Positions 1-5,942 of a stretch of 6,227 bases of DNA are shown one piece after another. A program made the position numbers and the translations under genes. The DNA lies in the NCBI GenBank assembly GCA_905236615.1, contig CAJORC010000092.1, positions 1 through 6,227 of the forward strand, written 5' to 3'. The DNA comes from an uncultured Lachnospiraceae bacterium. GTDB lineage: Bacteria; Bacillota; Clostridia; Lachnospirales; Lachnospiraceae. The first letter of the stretch is position 1. Each line of letters starts with the position of its first letter. The notes beneath the pieces were generated by a model, which was not told the DNA's origin, made no database searches, and saw nothing but the letters and a program-made list of their open reading frames with translations.

Positions 1-219
1 AACGCTCCGGTACATCGTCCGGTATGTGTAGAGACTACAGCTATGGGTGCTTCCTACCTGGCAGGCCTTGCAGTTGGCTTCTGGTCAAGCAAGGAAGACG
101 TTATCAAGAACTGGGCTATCGACAGGGAGTTCAAGCCCGATATGGATGCGGCTGCCCGTGATGAGAAGCTCAAGGGCTGGAAGAAGGCTGTTAATACCAC
201 CCTCGGATGGGCAAAGTAA
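1..219 (+). CDS. glpK: Glycerol kinase, C-terminal end (partial, 5' end outside window)
   Basis: The frame starting at base 1 is open and ends with TAA at 217-219, giving the last 72 residues of a protein whose start lies upstream. The segment RPVCVETTAMGASYLAGLAV is the conserved C-terminal ATPase-domain signature of FGGY-family glycerol kinases, followed by GFW and the usual family tail (REFKPDMDAA, then WKKAV). Glycerol kinase phosphorylates glycerol to sn-glycerol 3-phosphate with ATP in the cytoplasm, trapping glycerol brought in by the facilitator encoded next. The catalytic Asp and the histidine phosphorylated by HPr in many Firmicute enzymes would lie upstream, so neither can be checked. 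The end matches the family's normal C-terminus, with no sign of truncation at the 3' side. It runs in the same direction as glpF, 118 bases away, and may be co-transcribed with it. Identity is confident; only the extent is limited by the window edge. Confidence 0.93.
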   Translation, partial: NAPVHRPVCVETTAMGASYLAGLAVGFWSSKEDVIKNWAIDREFKPDMDAAARDEKLKGWKKAVNTTLGWAK

Positions 220-237
220 TTTAATCAATGGTTTTAA

Positions 238-277
238 CTGTTTCCGCCGGAGTGCCTGATGTCTCCGGCGGAGACAG
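238..277 (+). promoter_or_regulatory. Long GC-rich hairpin in the glpK-glpF spacer
   Basis: Bases 238-252 pair with 263-277 in a 15-bp stem with a single G-U pair and a 10-base loop. The core is CCGCCGGAG with CTCCGGCGG. No T tract follows (the next bases are GAAACG), so this is not a standard intrinsic terminator. It could stabilise the 3' end of the glpK message, mark a processing site, or be part of a leader acting on glpF. TCTCC at 262-266, largely within its 3' arm, could also pair (one G-U) with the GGAGG of the glpF ribosome binding site at 324-328. The structure is directly visible; the role is inference. Confidence 0.6.
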
Positions 278-285
278 GAAACGAA

Positions 286-315
286 GGCCTGAATGGGCAG
301 GCCGGATAATTTTTT
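286..315 (+). terminator. Weak or conditional terminator-like hairpin before glpF
   Basis: GGCCTG (286-291) pairs with CAGGCC (298-303) around a 6-base loop, and a run of six T (310-315) follows after a 6-base gap. The gap and the short stem make it weaker than the other terminators in this window, so it may only reduce read-through from glpK into glpF. Together with the longer hairpin just upstream it would give different levels of the two messages. The T run could also pair with the A run at 317-323 next to the ribosome binding site. Confidence 0.4.
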
Positions 316-337
316 CAAAAAAAGGAGGTTTTAGTTT

Positions 338-1060
338 ATGCAGGCTTATATTGCTGAATTCATTGGAACTGCTATACTGGTTCTCCTCGGAGACGGTGTA
401 TGCTGCAACGTTAATCTTGAGAAGTCAGGATTTAAGGGTGGTGGAGCTGTTTACATCCTTATAGGATGGGGAATGGCAGTTATGGTTCCGGCATTTGCAA
501 TGAGCAATTTCGTTGGCTGCGGTTCGGCATTCAACCCGGCTGTAACGATAGGCGCTGCATTAAGAAGCGGTGACTGGAGCACCGTTGGCGGCCAGATCGT
601 TGCACAGCTTCTCGGAGGTTTCATTGGTGCAGCTATCCTCATTATCCTGTATGGCGATCATATCAAAGCCACAGCTAATGACGATGTTGTAAGAGGCTGC
701 TTCTGCACAGGACCTTCAATTCCTAACGTAGCCCTGAACTTCCTTTCAGAGTTCGTTGCTACATTTGTTCTTGTATTCACTCTTGCACTTATACCTGCAG
801 GCGAAGATCGTGTCGTATGGGTTCTCGTTTACGGCGTAATCGTTGCATGTGGCGCTTCTTTCGGAGGACTTACAGGATATGCTATGAACGCAGCAAGAGA
901 TTCAGCTCCCCGTCTGGCATATCAGCTTCTTGCACCTAACTTTGGCAAGAAGAATGCAAACTGGGGATATGGATGGATTCCGCTTGTAGCACCTATCTGC
1001 GGCGCTGTTGTTGCTTCTCTTCTTTATAATGCACTTGCAGCAGCTCAGATGTTTGGCTAA
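338..1060 (+). CDS. glpF: Glycerol uptake facilitator (MIP/aquaglyceroporin family)
   Basis: This 240-residue integral membrane protein has the length and hydrophobic pattern of a six-helix MIP channel and would pass glycerol across the cytoplasmic membrane. The first pore motif is present as FNPAVTIGAA (NPA at residues 66-68). The second reads NAARD (184-188), so the usual proline is alanine while the selectivity-filter Arg187 and the glycerol-channel Asp188 are kept. Trp44, Gly172 and Tyr181 align by eye with Trp48, Gly191 and Phe200 of E. coli GlpF, which supports a glycerol rather than a water filter. Start choice: ATG 338 lies 9 bases after a perfect GGAGG (324-328). The repeated MIP halves are seen in AEFIGT (6-11) and SEFVAT (137-142). 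It sits between glpK and the glycerol-3-phosphate dehydrogenase genes, which fits its role. Function is confident; the effect of the NAA change is unknown. Confidence 0.95.
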   Translation: MQAYIAEFIGTAILVLLGDGVCCNVNLEKSGFKGGGAVYILIGWGMAVMVPAFAMSNFVGCGSAFNPAVTIGAALRSGDWSTVGGQIVAQLLGGFIGAAILIILYGDHIKATANDDVVRGCFCTGPSIPNVALNFLSEFVATFVLVFTLALIPAGEDRVVWVLVYGVIVACGASFGGLTGYAMNAARDSAPRLAYQLLAPNFGKKNANWGYGWIPLVAPICGAVVASLLYNALAAAQMFG

Positions 1061-1067
1061 TTGCTGG

Positions 1068-1096
1068 TTGACTTGCACAAGTAAATGAATTAGAAT
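1068..1096 (+). promoter_or_regulatory. Candidate sigma-A promoter with overlapping palindrome (operator?)
   Basis: TTGACT (1068-1073) and TAGAAT (1091-1096) are each one base from consensus and are spaced by exactly 17 bases, predicting a start of transcription near 1102-1104. Overlapping the -35 box and spacer is an inverted repeat, ACTTG-CA-CAAGT (1071-1082). Pairing extends outward to TT (1068-1069) and AA (1084-1085) after one mismatch. A palindrome in this position suggests a repressor operator. The promoter would drive the three dehydrogenase genes independently of glpK-glpF and would place the hairpin at 1120-1183 in the 5' leader. No transcript data are available. Confidence 0.5.
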
Positions 1097-1119
1097 TAAA
1101 TTTAACAGAATATTTTGAC

Positions 1120-1183
1120 GAAGAAAAGAGAGTCGGGGTATGAGCACATGGGAAATGTGCACTATTTCCGACTCTTTTCTTTT
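1120..1183 (+). terminator. Terminator-like leader hairpin upstream of the dehydrogenase genes
   Basis: GAGTCGG (1130-1136) pairs with CCGACTC (1168-1174). Allowing a two-base bulge, the stem extends as an A-rich arm (from 1120) against TTTTCTTTT (1175-1183), the shape of an intrinsic terminator with a T-rich tail. An inner hairpin GCACAT/ATGTGC (1144-1149/1155-1160, 5-base loop) sits on top. A competing helix, GGAAAT/ATTTCC (1151-1156/1164-1169), would break the inner hairpin and take two bases of the 3' terminator arm. It may be a plain terminator for glpF, or a conditional terminator in the leader of the dehydrogenase operon, since the GTG start is 45 bases downstream and a good promoter lies before it. 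In B. subtilis, glpD is controlled at a leader terminator by the antiterminator GlpP; a similar arrangement here is inference. Confidence 0.6.
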
Positions 1184-1228
1184 CATTACTGATGATAAAA
1201 AGGAAGATGACGAAAGGAGAAACTGAAA

Positions 1229-2680
1229 GTGATCTATGATGTCGTAATTATCGGCGCGGGAGTCACAGGCAGTGCAGTGGCGCGCGAATTGTCACGCTAT
1301 AGTGACCTTAATGTATGCGTTCTTGAAAAAGGAGAGGATGTATGCTCGGGAACCTCAAAGGCAAACAGTGCAATAATACATGCAGGTTTTGATGCTGCCG
1401 AAGGCTCACTGATGGCAAAACTTAATGTTGAAGGAAACGAGATGATGGACGATCTGGCGCGTGATCTTGATATTCCTTTCAAACGAAATGGTTCACTTGT
1501 TGTATGCATACACAAGGAGGAACTTGACGGACTTAAAGACCTTTACAACAGAGGTATAGCAAATGGTGTAAAGGATCTTAAGATATTGTCGAAGGAAGAG
1601 GTCCTCGAAATGGAGCCCAACCTTTCGGATAATGTAGAGGGAGCATTATATGCACCGACAGGCGGAATAGTGTGTCCTTTCATACTTAATATCGCAATGG
1701 CGGAGAATGCAAATGTCAACGGAGTTGACTTCTTCTTTAACACAGAGGTTCAGACTCTTAAATCCGATGAGGATAATATCTGGCATCTTCGCACGAATAA
1801 CGGAGAGTATAAGACAAGATATGTCATAAATGCAGCAGGAGTTTATGCTGATAAATTCCATAACATGGTTGCCGATAAAAAGATACATATCACACCAAGA
1901 CGTGGTGATTACTGTCTCCTTGACCATGAGATGGGTGATTTTGTAAGTCATACGATATTCCCGCAGCCCACAAAACTCGGAAAGGGCGTACTGGTTTCAC
2001 CTACAGTTCATGGAAACCTTATAGTTGGACCTACAGCTATAGATATAGAAGATAAGGAAGCAACTGCAACAACTGCTGCCGGTATCAGTGATCTCATGGC
2101 AAAGGCAGGAATGCATGTTAAGAACCTTCCTATCGGAAGAAAAGTGATCACTTCCTTTGCGGGACTCAGAGCCCACGAGGATAATCATGAGTTTATCATC
2201 AACTGGGTTGATGAGGCACCGGGCTTCTTCGACTGCGCAGGTATCGAATCACCGGGACTTACAAGTTCGCCGGCAATCGGACGCATGGTTGGAAGAATGT
2301 TTAAGGAAAAGCTTGGATTAAAGGAAAAAGCTGACTGGATCGGAACGAGAAAGGGAATCGTTGAGACAAAGAACCTTTCGATAGAAGAGAGAAATGAACT
2401 CATAAAGAAGAATCCCGCTTACGGCACTATCGTATGCAGATGTGAGTCCATTACCGAAGGAGAGATCCTTGATGCAATTCATCGTCCGCTGGGTGCAAGA
2501 TCACTTGACGGAGTTAAGAGAAGAGTAAGAGCCGGAATGGGAAGATGCCAGGCAGGTTTCTGCTCACCGAGAACTATGGAGATCATCAACAGGGAACTCG
2601 GCATTCCTATGGAGGAGATCACAAAGAGCGGCGGAAGATCAAATATCGTGCTTGAGAGGACAAAAGGAGGCGAGGACTGA
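1229..2680 (+). CDS. GlpA-like FAD-dependent dehydrogenase with C-terminal Bfd [2Fe-2S] domain (probable glycerol-3-phosphate dehydrogenase)
   Basis: This 483-residue protein begins with an FAD-binding Rossmann motif, VVIIGAGVTG (5-14), with Glu33 at the end of the second strand. It continues as a DAO-family oxidoreductase resembling GlpA, GlpD and L-2-hydroxyglutarate oxidase: HAGFD at 51-55, KLNVEGN at 64-70, and FAGLRA (310-315) near the C-terminal part of the catalytic domain. Residues about 398-463 form a Bfd-type [2Fe-2S] domain with Cys403, Cys405, Cys440 and Cys445 (CRCE, then GRCQAGFC). Such a tail is also found on anaerobic GlpA. The predicted role is oxidation of sn-glycerol 3-phosphate to dihydroxyacetone phosphate, electrons passing from FAD to the cluster. 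No signal peptide or membrane segment is seen. The start is GTG, supported by AAAGGAG (1213-1219) 9 bases upstream and by the Rossmann fold beginning right after it. The stop overlaps the next start by one base. The substrate is inferred from glpK and glpF next door; another 2-hydroxyacid is possible. Confidence 0.85.
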   Translation: MIYDVVIIGAGVTGSAVARELSRYSDLNVCVLEKGEDVCSGTSKANSAIIHAGFDAAEGSLMAKLNVEGNEMMDDLARDLDIPFKRNGSLVVCIHKEELDGLKDLYNRGIANGVKDLKILSKEEVLEMEPNLSDNVEGALYAPTGGIVCPFILNIAMAENANVNGVDFFFNTEVQTLKSDEDNIWHLRTNNGEYKTRYVINAAGVYADKFHNMVADKKIHITPRRGDYCLLDHEMGDFVSHTIFPQPTKLGKGVLVSPTVHGNLIVGPTAIDIEDKEATATTAAGISDLMAKAGMHVKNLPIGRKVITSFAGLRAHEDNHEFIINWVDEAPGFFDCAGIESPGLTSSPAIGRMVGRMFKEKLGLKEKADWIGTRKGIVETKNLSIEERNELIKKNPAYGTIVCRCESITEGEILDAIHRPLGARSLDGVKRRVRAGMGRCQAGFCSPRTMEIINRELGIPMEEITKSGGRSNIVLERTKGGED

Positions 2681-3948
2681 TGCTTAAATATGATATCGTA
2701 ATTATCGGCGGAGGTCCTGCAGGACTTGCTGCTGCTGTAAGTGCAAGAAAGAGCGGAACAGAGAAGATACTTATCCTTGAACGTGACCACGAACTCGGAG
2801 GTATCTTAAACCAGTGCATACATAACGGATTCGGACTTCATACTTTCAAGGAAGAGCTTACGGGTCCCGAATATGCATACCGTTTCATGGAGCAGGTATT
2901 TGAAGAGAAGATCGAGTATAAGCTCAATACAATGGTAATGGATATTTCGCCTGAAAGAGTCGTAACTGCGATGAACCGCGAAGACGGAATGTTCCAGATC
3001 GAGGCAGGAGCAGTTATCCTTGCGATGGGATGCAGGGAAAGACCCAGAGGAGCCCTGAACATTCCGGGATATCGTCCTTCGGGAATCTTTTCTGCAGGTA
3101 CAGCCCAGAGGCTTGTAAATATCGAAGGCTACATGCCCGGACGTGAAGTTGTTATCTTAGGATCCGGTGACATAGGACTTATAATGGCACGCCGTATGAC
3201 TCTCGAAGGCGCAAAGGTTAAGGTTGTTGCAGAACTCATGCCTTATTCGGGAGGATTAAAGAGAAATATTGTCCAATGTCTTGATGATTTCGGAATACCG
3301 CTTAAGCTTTCGCATACAGTAGTTGATATAGAAGGAAAAGAGCATCTTTCAGCTGTAACAATCGCTGAAGTCGGATCGGATGGAAAGCCGATTCCCGGAA
3401 CAGAAGAGAGATACACCTGTGATACGCTGCTCTTATCCTGCGGACTTATTCCCGAGAATGAGCTTTCAAGAAGCACGGGGGTAGAGATGAACCCTGTTAC
3501 AAACGGTCCCATTGTCAATGAGAGCCTTGAGACATCGATCCCCGGTGTATTTGCCTGCGGAAATGTACTTCATGTTCATGATCTCGTTGACTTCGTTTCA
3601 CAGGAAGCTGCTCTGGCCGGAGAAAATGCTTCTGCATTTGTGAAGAACGGCTGCAAGGATATTTCCGATGAAAAGGGAATAGAGATAAAGGCTGTTGAAG
3701 GCGCGAGATATACAGTACCTTCTACTGTAAATACAGAGAGAATGGGAGATCTCTTAACTGTCCGCTTCCGTGTTGGTGCGGTTTTTCAGGATTCCTATGT
3801 AAGTGTTTACTTTGATGATGAAAGAGTAATGCACATAAAGAAAAAGATAATGGCACCCGGCGAGATGGAGCAGGTGATCTTAAAGAAGTCTGCCCTGGAA
3901 GAACATGCAGGACTTAAGACAATCACTGTGAAGATTGAAAAGGAATAA
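2680..3948 (+). CDS. FAD/NAD(P)-binding oxidoreductase, second subunit of the GlpA-like dehydrogenase
   Basis: The 422-residue product has two dinucleotide-binding folds. An FAD motif, VIIGGGPAGLAAA, covers residues 7-19, and VVILGSGDIG (157-166) is an inserted second Rossmann motif in the pyridine nucleotide-disulfide oxidoreductase manner. Glu185 at the end of that fold's second strand would favour NAD over NADP. FACGNVLHVHDLVDFVSQEA (291-310) is the C-terminal FAD-contacting segment. No redox-active CxxC follows the first fold. Residues about 340-422 form a separate beta-rich tail. This layout is that of the second flavoprotein of multisubunit dehydrogenases such as hydrogen cyanide synthase and dye-linked proline or opine dehydrogenases, and it occurs beside GlpA-like proteins in anaerobes. 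It is not obviously E. coli GlpB. ATG 2680 overlaps the upstream TGA (TGATG), with AAAGGAGG at 2663-2670, so translation is probably coupled and the subunits made in similar amounts. Transfer of electrons to NAD(P) is inference. Confidence 0.85.
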   Translation: MLKYDIVIIGGGPAGLAAAVSARKSGTEKILILERDHELGGILNQCIHNGFGLHTFKEELTGPEYAYRFMEQVFEEKIEYKLNTMVMDISPERVVTAMNREDGMFQIEAGAVILAMGCRERPRGALNIPGYRPSGIFSAGTAQRLVNIEGYMPGREVVILGSGDIGLIMARRMTLEGAKVKVVAELMPYSGGLKRNIVQCLDDFGIPLKLSHTVVDIEGKEHLSAVTIAEVGSDGKPIPGTEERYTCDTLLLSCGLIPENELSRSTGVEMNPVTNGPIVNESLETSIPGVFACGNVLHVHDLVDFVSQEAALAGENASAFVKNGCKDISDEKGIEIKAVEGARYTVPSTVNTERMGDLLTVRFRVGAVFQDSYVSVYFDDERVMHIKKKIMAPGEMEQVILKKSALEEHAGLKTITVKIEKE

Positions 3949-3959
3949 GGAGGCAGACA

Positions 3960-4325
3960 ATGGAAACGAGAGAATTAACCTGTATCGGCTGCCCTATGGG
4001 ATGCCAGATAACAGTTGAACTTGACGGCGGAGAGGTAAAGAGCGTAAAGGGCAACACCTGCCAGAAGGGTGATGTTTACGCAAGAAAGGAAGTAACAAAT
4101 CCCACAAGGATCGTTACCTCAACAGTTGTTATAAGCGGCGGTGATAAACCGAGGCTTTCTGTAAAGACCGCTAACGATATCCCGAAGGACAAGATATTTG
4201 ATGTGATGAAGGATATTGATGCAGCCCATCCGTCAGCACCGGTAAAGATAGGTGACGTGATAGTGGAAAACGTTGCGGGAACCGGTGTAAATGTAATAGC
4301 CACAAGAAATATTTCTGCTGTGTAG
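3960..4325 (+). CDS. DUF1667-type small iron-sulfur protein, third component of the dehydrogenase set
   Basis: This 121-residue protein opens with LTCIGCPMGCQITVELDGG (6-24) and has four cysteines in all, Cys8, Cys11, Cys15 and Cys34, spaced C-x2-C-x3-C-x18-C. That resembles the 4Fe-4S domain at the N-terminus of molybdopterin oxidoreductases, so a [4Fe-4S] cluster is likely. The second half (about 63-121) has no cysteines and shows KIGDVIVENVAGTGVNVIAT near its end. I recognise the family as DUF1667, whose function I do not know to be established; members are commonly found next to the two flavoproteins above. It lies 11 bases after the preceding stop, and its AAGGAGG (3947-3953) overlaps that stop codon, so co-translation is likely. 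No membrane helix is present, so it cannot replace the anchor role of GlpC, but it could replace its electron-transfer role. It is the last gene of the operon, followed by a terminator. Confidence 0.8.
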   Translation: METRELTCIGCPMGCQITVELDGGEVKSVKGNTCQKGDVYARKEVTNPTRIVTSTVVISGGDKPRLSVKTANDIPKDKIFDVMKDIDAAHPSAPVKIGDVIVENVAGTGVNVIATRNISAV

Positions 4326-4351
4326 ACTTTTATATATCGCTGATGTAAAAT
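4323..4351 (+). promoter_or_regulatory. Possible promoter of the purine permease gene
   Basis: TAGACT (4323-4328, overlapping the stop codon of the upstream gene) and TAAAAT (4346-4351) are spaced by 17 bases. The first matches 4 of 6 and the second 5 of 6 consensus positions. A start near 4358 would fall inside the 5' arm of the terminator at 4352-4397, so the new transcript would lack half the stem and should escape termination. The -35 match is modest and the sequence is AT-rich, so this is tentative. Confidence 0.35.
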
Positions 4352-4397
4352 ATTGTCGTCTGTTTGAGCATTTTATGCCCGGCAGACGACAATTTTT
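4352..4397 (+). terminator. Intrinsic terminator of the dehydrogenase operon
   Basis: ATTGTCGTCTG (4352-4362) pairs perfectly with CAGACGACAAT (4383-4393), and a T run (4393-4397) follows directly. The 20-base loop contains a small inner hairpin GCAT/ATGC (4368-4371/4375-4378). It lies 27 bases after the stop of the DUF1667-type gene, so it ends that operon and isolates the permease gene from it. Confidence 0.88.
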
Positions 4398-4406
4398 ATT
4401 TGAGAG

Positions 4407-4412
4407 AAGGAG
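4407..4412 (+). promoter_or_regulatory. Ribosome binding site that fixes the permease start
   Basis: AAGGAG lies 5 bases before ATG 4418. The frame is open further upstream to a TTG at 4364, but that codon lies inside the terminator loop and has no ribosome binding site, and the extra residues do not look like the family's N-terminus. Confidence 0.8.
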
Positions 4413-4417
4413 AAAAT

Positions 4418-5764
4418 ATGTTAGAACAATTATTTCACCTTAAAGAACATGGTACAACGGTGAAGACAGAGATCATTGCGGGACTTACAACATTCTTGTC
4501 AATGGCTTATATCCTTGCTGTAAACCCGAGTATTCTCGGAACGGTTATGAATCCCGGAGGAGTATTTTTCGCAACTGCGGTAGCATCAGCGGTAGCAACG
4601 TTTATTATGGGATTTATGGCAAACTACCCGATAGCCCTTTCAGCAGGACTGGGTCTCAATGCATACTTTGCTTACACCGTATGCTTAGGAGAGCTTGCAA
4701 ATGAGAAAGACCCGTTTACCATCTGCCTTACCGCAGTACTTTGCGAGGGTCTGATATTCATATTTATCTCGGTATTTAAGTTCAGAGAGCAGATCATTAA
4801 CGGAATTCCCCAGAACTTAAAATACGGTATCTCGGCAGGTATCGGACTTTTCGTTGCATTTATCGGTCTTCAGGGAGCAGGTATTGTAGTAAACAGCGAT
4901 TCAACACTTGTTGATCTCGGCAGCTTTGCAACGGCAGAGGTTGCGCTTTGCCTTATAGGAACACTTATAATCGTTATCCTTTCGCATTATCAGATAAAAG
5001 GTTCAGTTCTTATCGGCATCGTAGTTACATGGATATTTGGCATGATAGCCCAGTCGATCGGATGGTATTCGGGAAACTGTTTCCCGGATTTCTCTGCAGG
5101 AATAAACTTAAGCGGAGTTTCAGAGACAGCTTTCAAGTTTAATTTCGGATGGGTTGGATCACATATGGTTCAGTTCATAGCTATACTTTTCAGCTTCCTT
5201 TTTGTGGATATGTTTGACACGGTTGGAACTGTGGTAGGCGTGGCAGATAAAGCAGGGCTTCTTGATAAGGACGGAAAGCTTCCGAGAGTAGGAAAAGTAT
5301 TCATGGCTGACGCTGTCGGAACTGTATTTGGTGCATGTCTCGGTACATCAACTATCACGAGTTTCGTTGAGTCATCTGCAGGTGTTGCAGCAGGCGGAAG
5401 AACAGGACTTACAGCGGTGGCAACGGGATTCTTCTTCCTTATATCGCTTGTACTCAGCCCGCTTTTCCTTGCAATTCCTTCATTTGCAACAGCACCGGCA
5501 CTTATTTATGTAGGTATGCTCATGGTTTCAAGTACAAAGCAGATCAAATTTGACGGAGATGTGGCTGATACATTTGGTGCTTACATGGCACTTCTGGTAA
5601 TGCCTCTTACATATTCTATAGCAAACGGAATCATGTTTGCCATTGTTTCATGGGTGATCATCAAAGTCTTCACAGGAAAGTCAAAAGACGTGAGCCCTAT
5701 AATGTGGATGATATTTGTCCTTTTCCTTGCAAGGATCGCAAGCCTGGTTACAAATTTCAGTTAA
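4418..5764 (+). CDS. NCS2-family purine permease (AzgA/PbuG type)
   Basis: The 448-residue product is a very hydrophobic membrane transporter with the pattern of a 14-segment NCS2 (nucleobase-cation symporter 2) protein of the AzgA/PbuG branch. Recognisable family segments are FLSMAYILAVNPSIL (26-40), AGLGLNAYFAYT (76-87), DMFDTVGTVVGVADKAG (264-280), and GTSTITSFVESSAGVAAGGR (309-328), the conserved re-entrant substrate and proton region containing Glu318. Members import hypoxanthine, guanine or adenine by proton symport; the exact base cannot be told from sequence alone, so no symbol is given. ATG 4418 is chosen because it follows AAGGAG by 5 bases and gives the normal N-terminus MLEQLFHLKEHGTTVKTEII. 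The gene has terminators on both sides and appears monocistronic. No purine riboswitch was seen in the 92-base leader. Length and motifs are normal, with no sign of damage. Confidence 0.93.
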   Translation: MLEQLFHLKEHGTTVKTEIIAGLTTFLSMAYILAVNPSILGTVMNPGGVFFATAVASAVATFIMGFMANYPIALSAGLGLNAYFAYTVCLGELANEKDPFTICLTAVLCEGLIFIFISVFKFREQIINGIPQNLKYGISAGIGLFVAFIGLQGAGIVVNSDSTLVDLGSFATAEVALCLIGTLIIVILSHYQIKGSVLIGIVVTWIFGMIAQSIGWYSGNCFPDFSAGINLSGVSETAFKFNFGWVGSHMVQFIAILFSFLFVDMFDTVGTVVGVADKAGLLDKDGKLPRVGKVFMADAVGTVFGACLGTSTITSFVESSAGVAAGGRTGLTAVATGFFFLISLVLSPLFLAIPSFATAPALIYVGMLMVSSTKQIKFDGDVADTFGAYMALLVMPLTYSIANGIMFAIVSWVIIKVFTGKSKDVSPIMWMIFVLFLARIASLVTNFS

Positions 5765-5778
5765 TTTTTTAACTTAGC

Positions 5779-5815
5779 AACTGTCTGTAGTGTATATATG
5801 CTGCAGACAGTTTTT
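5779..5815 (+). terminator. Intrinsic terminator of the purine permease gene
   Basis: AACTGTCTGTAG (5779-5790) pairs with CTGCAGACAGTT (5801-5812) with one G-U pair and a 10-base loop, and the T run 5811-5815 follows. It starts 14 bases after the permease stop and is oriented for the plus strand. Confidence 0.9.
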
Positions 5816-5816
5816 G

Positions 5817-5851
5817 ATTCATAGGAAATTGCGCTGCAATCCCCTATGAAT
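5817..5851. repeat. 35-base imperfect palindrome between convergent genes
   Basis: ATTCATAGG (5817-5825) is the reverse complement of CCTATGAAT (5843-5851). Inside it, after a symmetric 2x2 mismatch (AA against CC), ATTGC (5828-5832) pairs with GCAAT (5836-5840) around a 3-base loop GCT. No T tract lies on either side in the required direction, so it is not a terminator. It is too short to encode anything. Possible readings are a dispersed palindromic repeat, a protein-binding site, or an RNA-stabilising hairpin. Only one copy is visible here. Confidence 0.6.
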
Positions 5852-5889
5852 TAAGCAGCAATCAACTTTTATATACACCTCTCTTTTAC

Positions 5890-5928
5890 AAAAAGATAAG
5901 CCGCAGGAGAAGATCCTGCGGCTTATCT
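5890..5928 (-). terminator. Intrinsic terminator of the HPr-like gene (minus strand)
   Basis: AGATAAGCCGCAGGA (5894-5908) pairs perfectly with TCCTGCGGCTTATCT (5914-5928) around a 5-base loop, a 15-bp stem. Read on the minus strand the stem is followed by a T run (complement of 5890-5894), while on the plus strand no T run follows. It lies 14 bases beyond the stop of the minus-strand gene. Confidence 0.9.
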
Positions 5929-5942
5929 GATATAATAAGCAA

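Noticed and set aside
238..277. Strong hairpin after glpK as an intrinsic terminator
   Set aside because: No T tract follows it (GAAACG comes next), so it was recorded as a structural or regulatory hairpin instead.
902..1186. Minus-strand open frame across the end of glpF and the leader hairpin
   Set aside because: It lies mostly opposite glpF, has no recognisable ribosome binding site or family similarity, and its start falls within the T-rich tail region of the leader hairpin.
1646..1951. Minus-strand open frame of about 100 residues inside the GlpA-like gene
   Set aside because: It is antisense to a clearly conserved coding region, and its cysteine- and isoleucine-rich composition is what a codon shadow would give.
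2680..3948. Thioredoxin-reductase-like disulfide reductase
   Set aside because: Two dinucleotide-binding folds are present but no CxxC redox pair is found near either; the context with the GlpA-like and DUF1667-type proteins fits a dehydrogenase subunit better.
4364..4417. Upstream TTG start giving an 18-residue longer permease
   Set aside because: The TTG lies in the loop of the terminator 4352-4397 with no ribosome binding site, while ATG 4418 has AAGGAG 5 bases upstream and gives the family's normal N-terminus.
4326..4417. Purine riboswitch upstream of the purine permease
   Set aside because: The conserved junction bases of the purine aptamer are absent, and the only hairpin is a plain terminator for the upstream operon.
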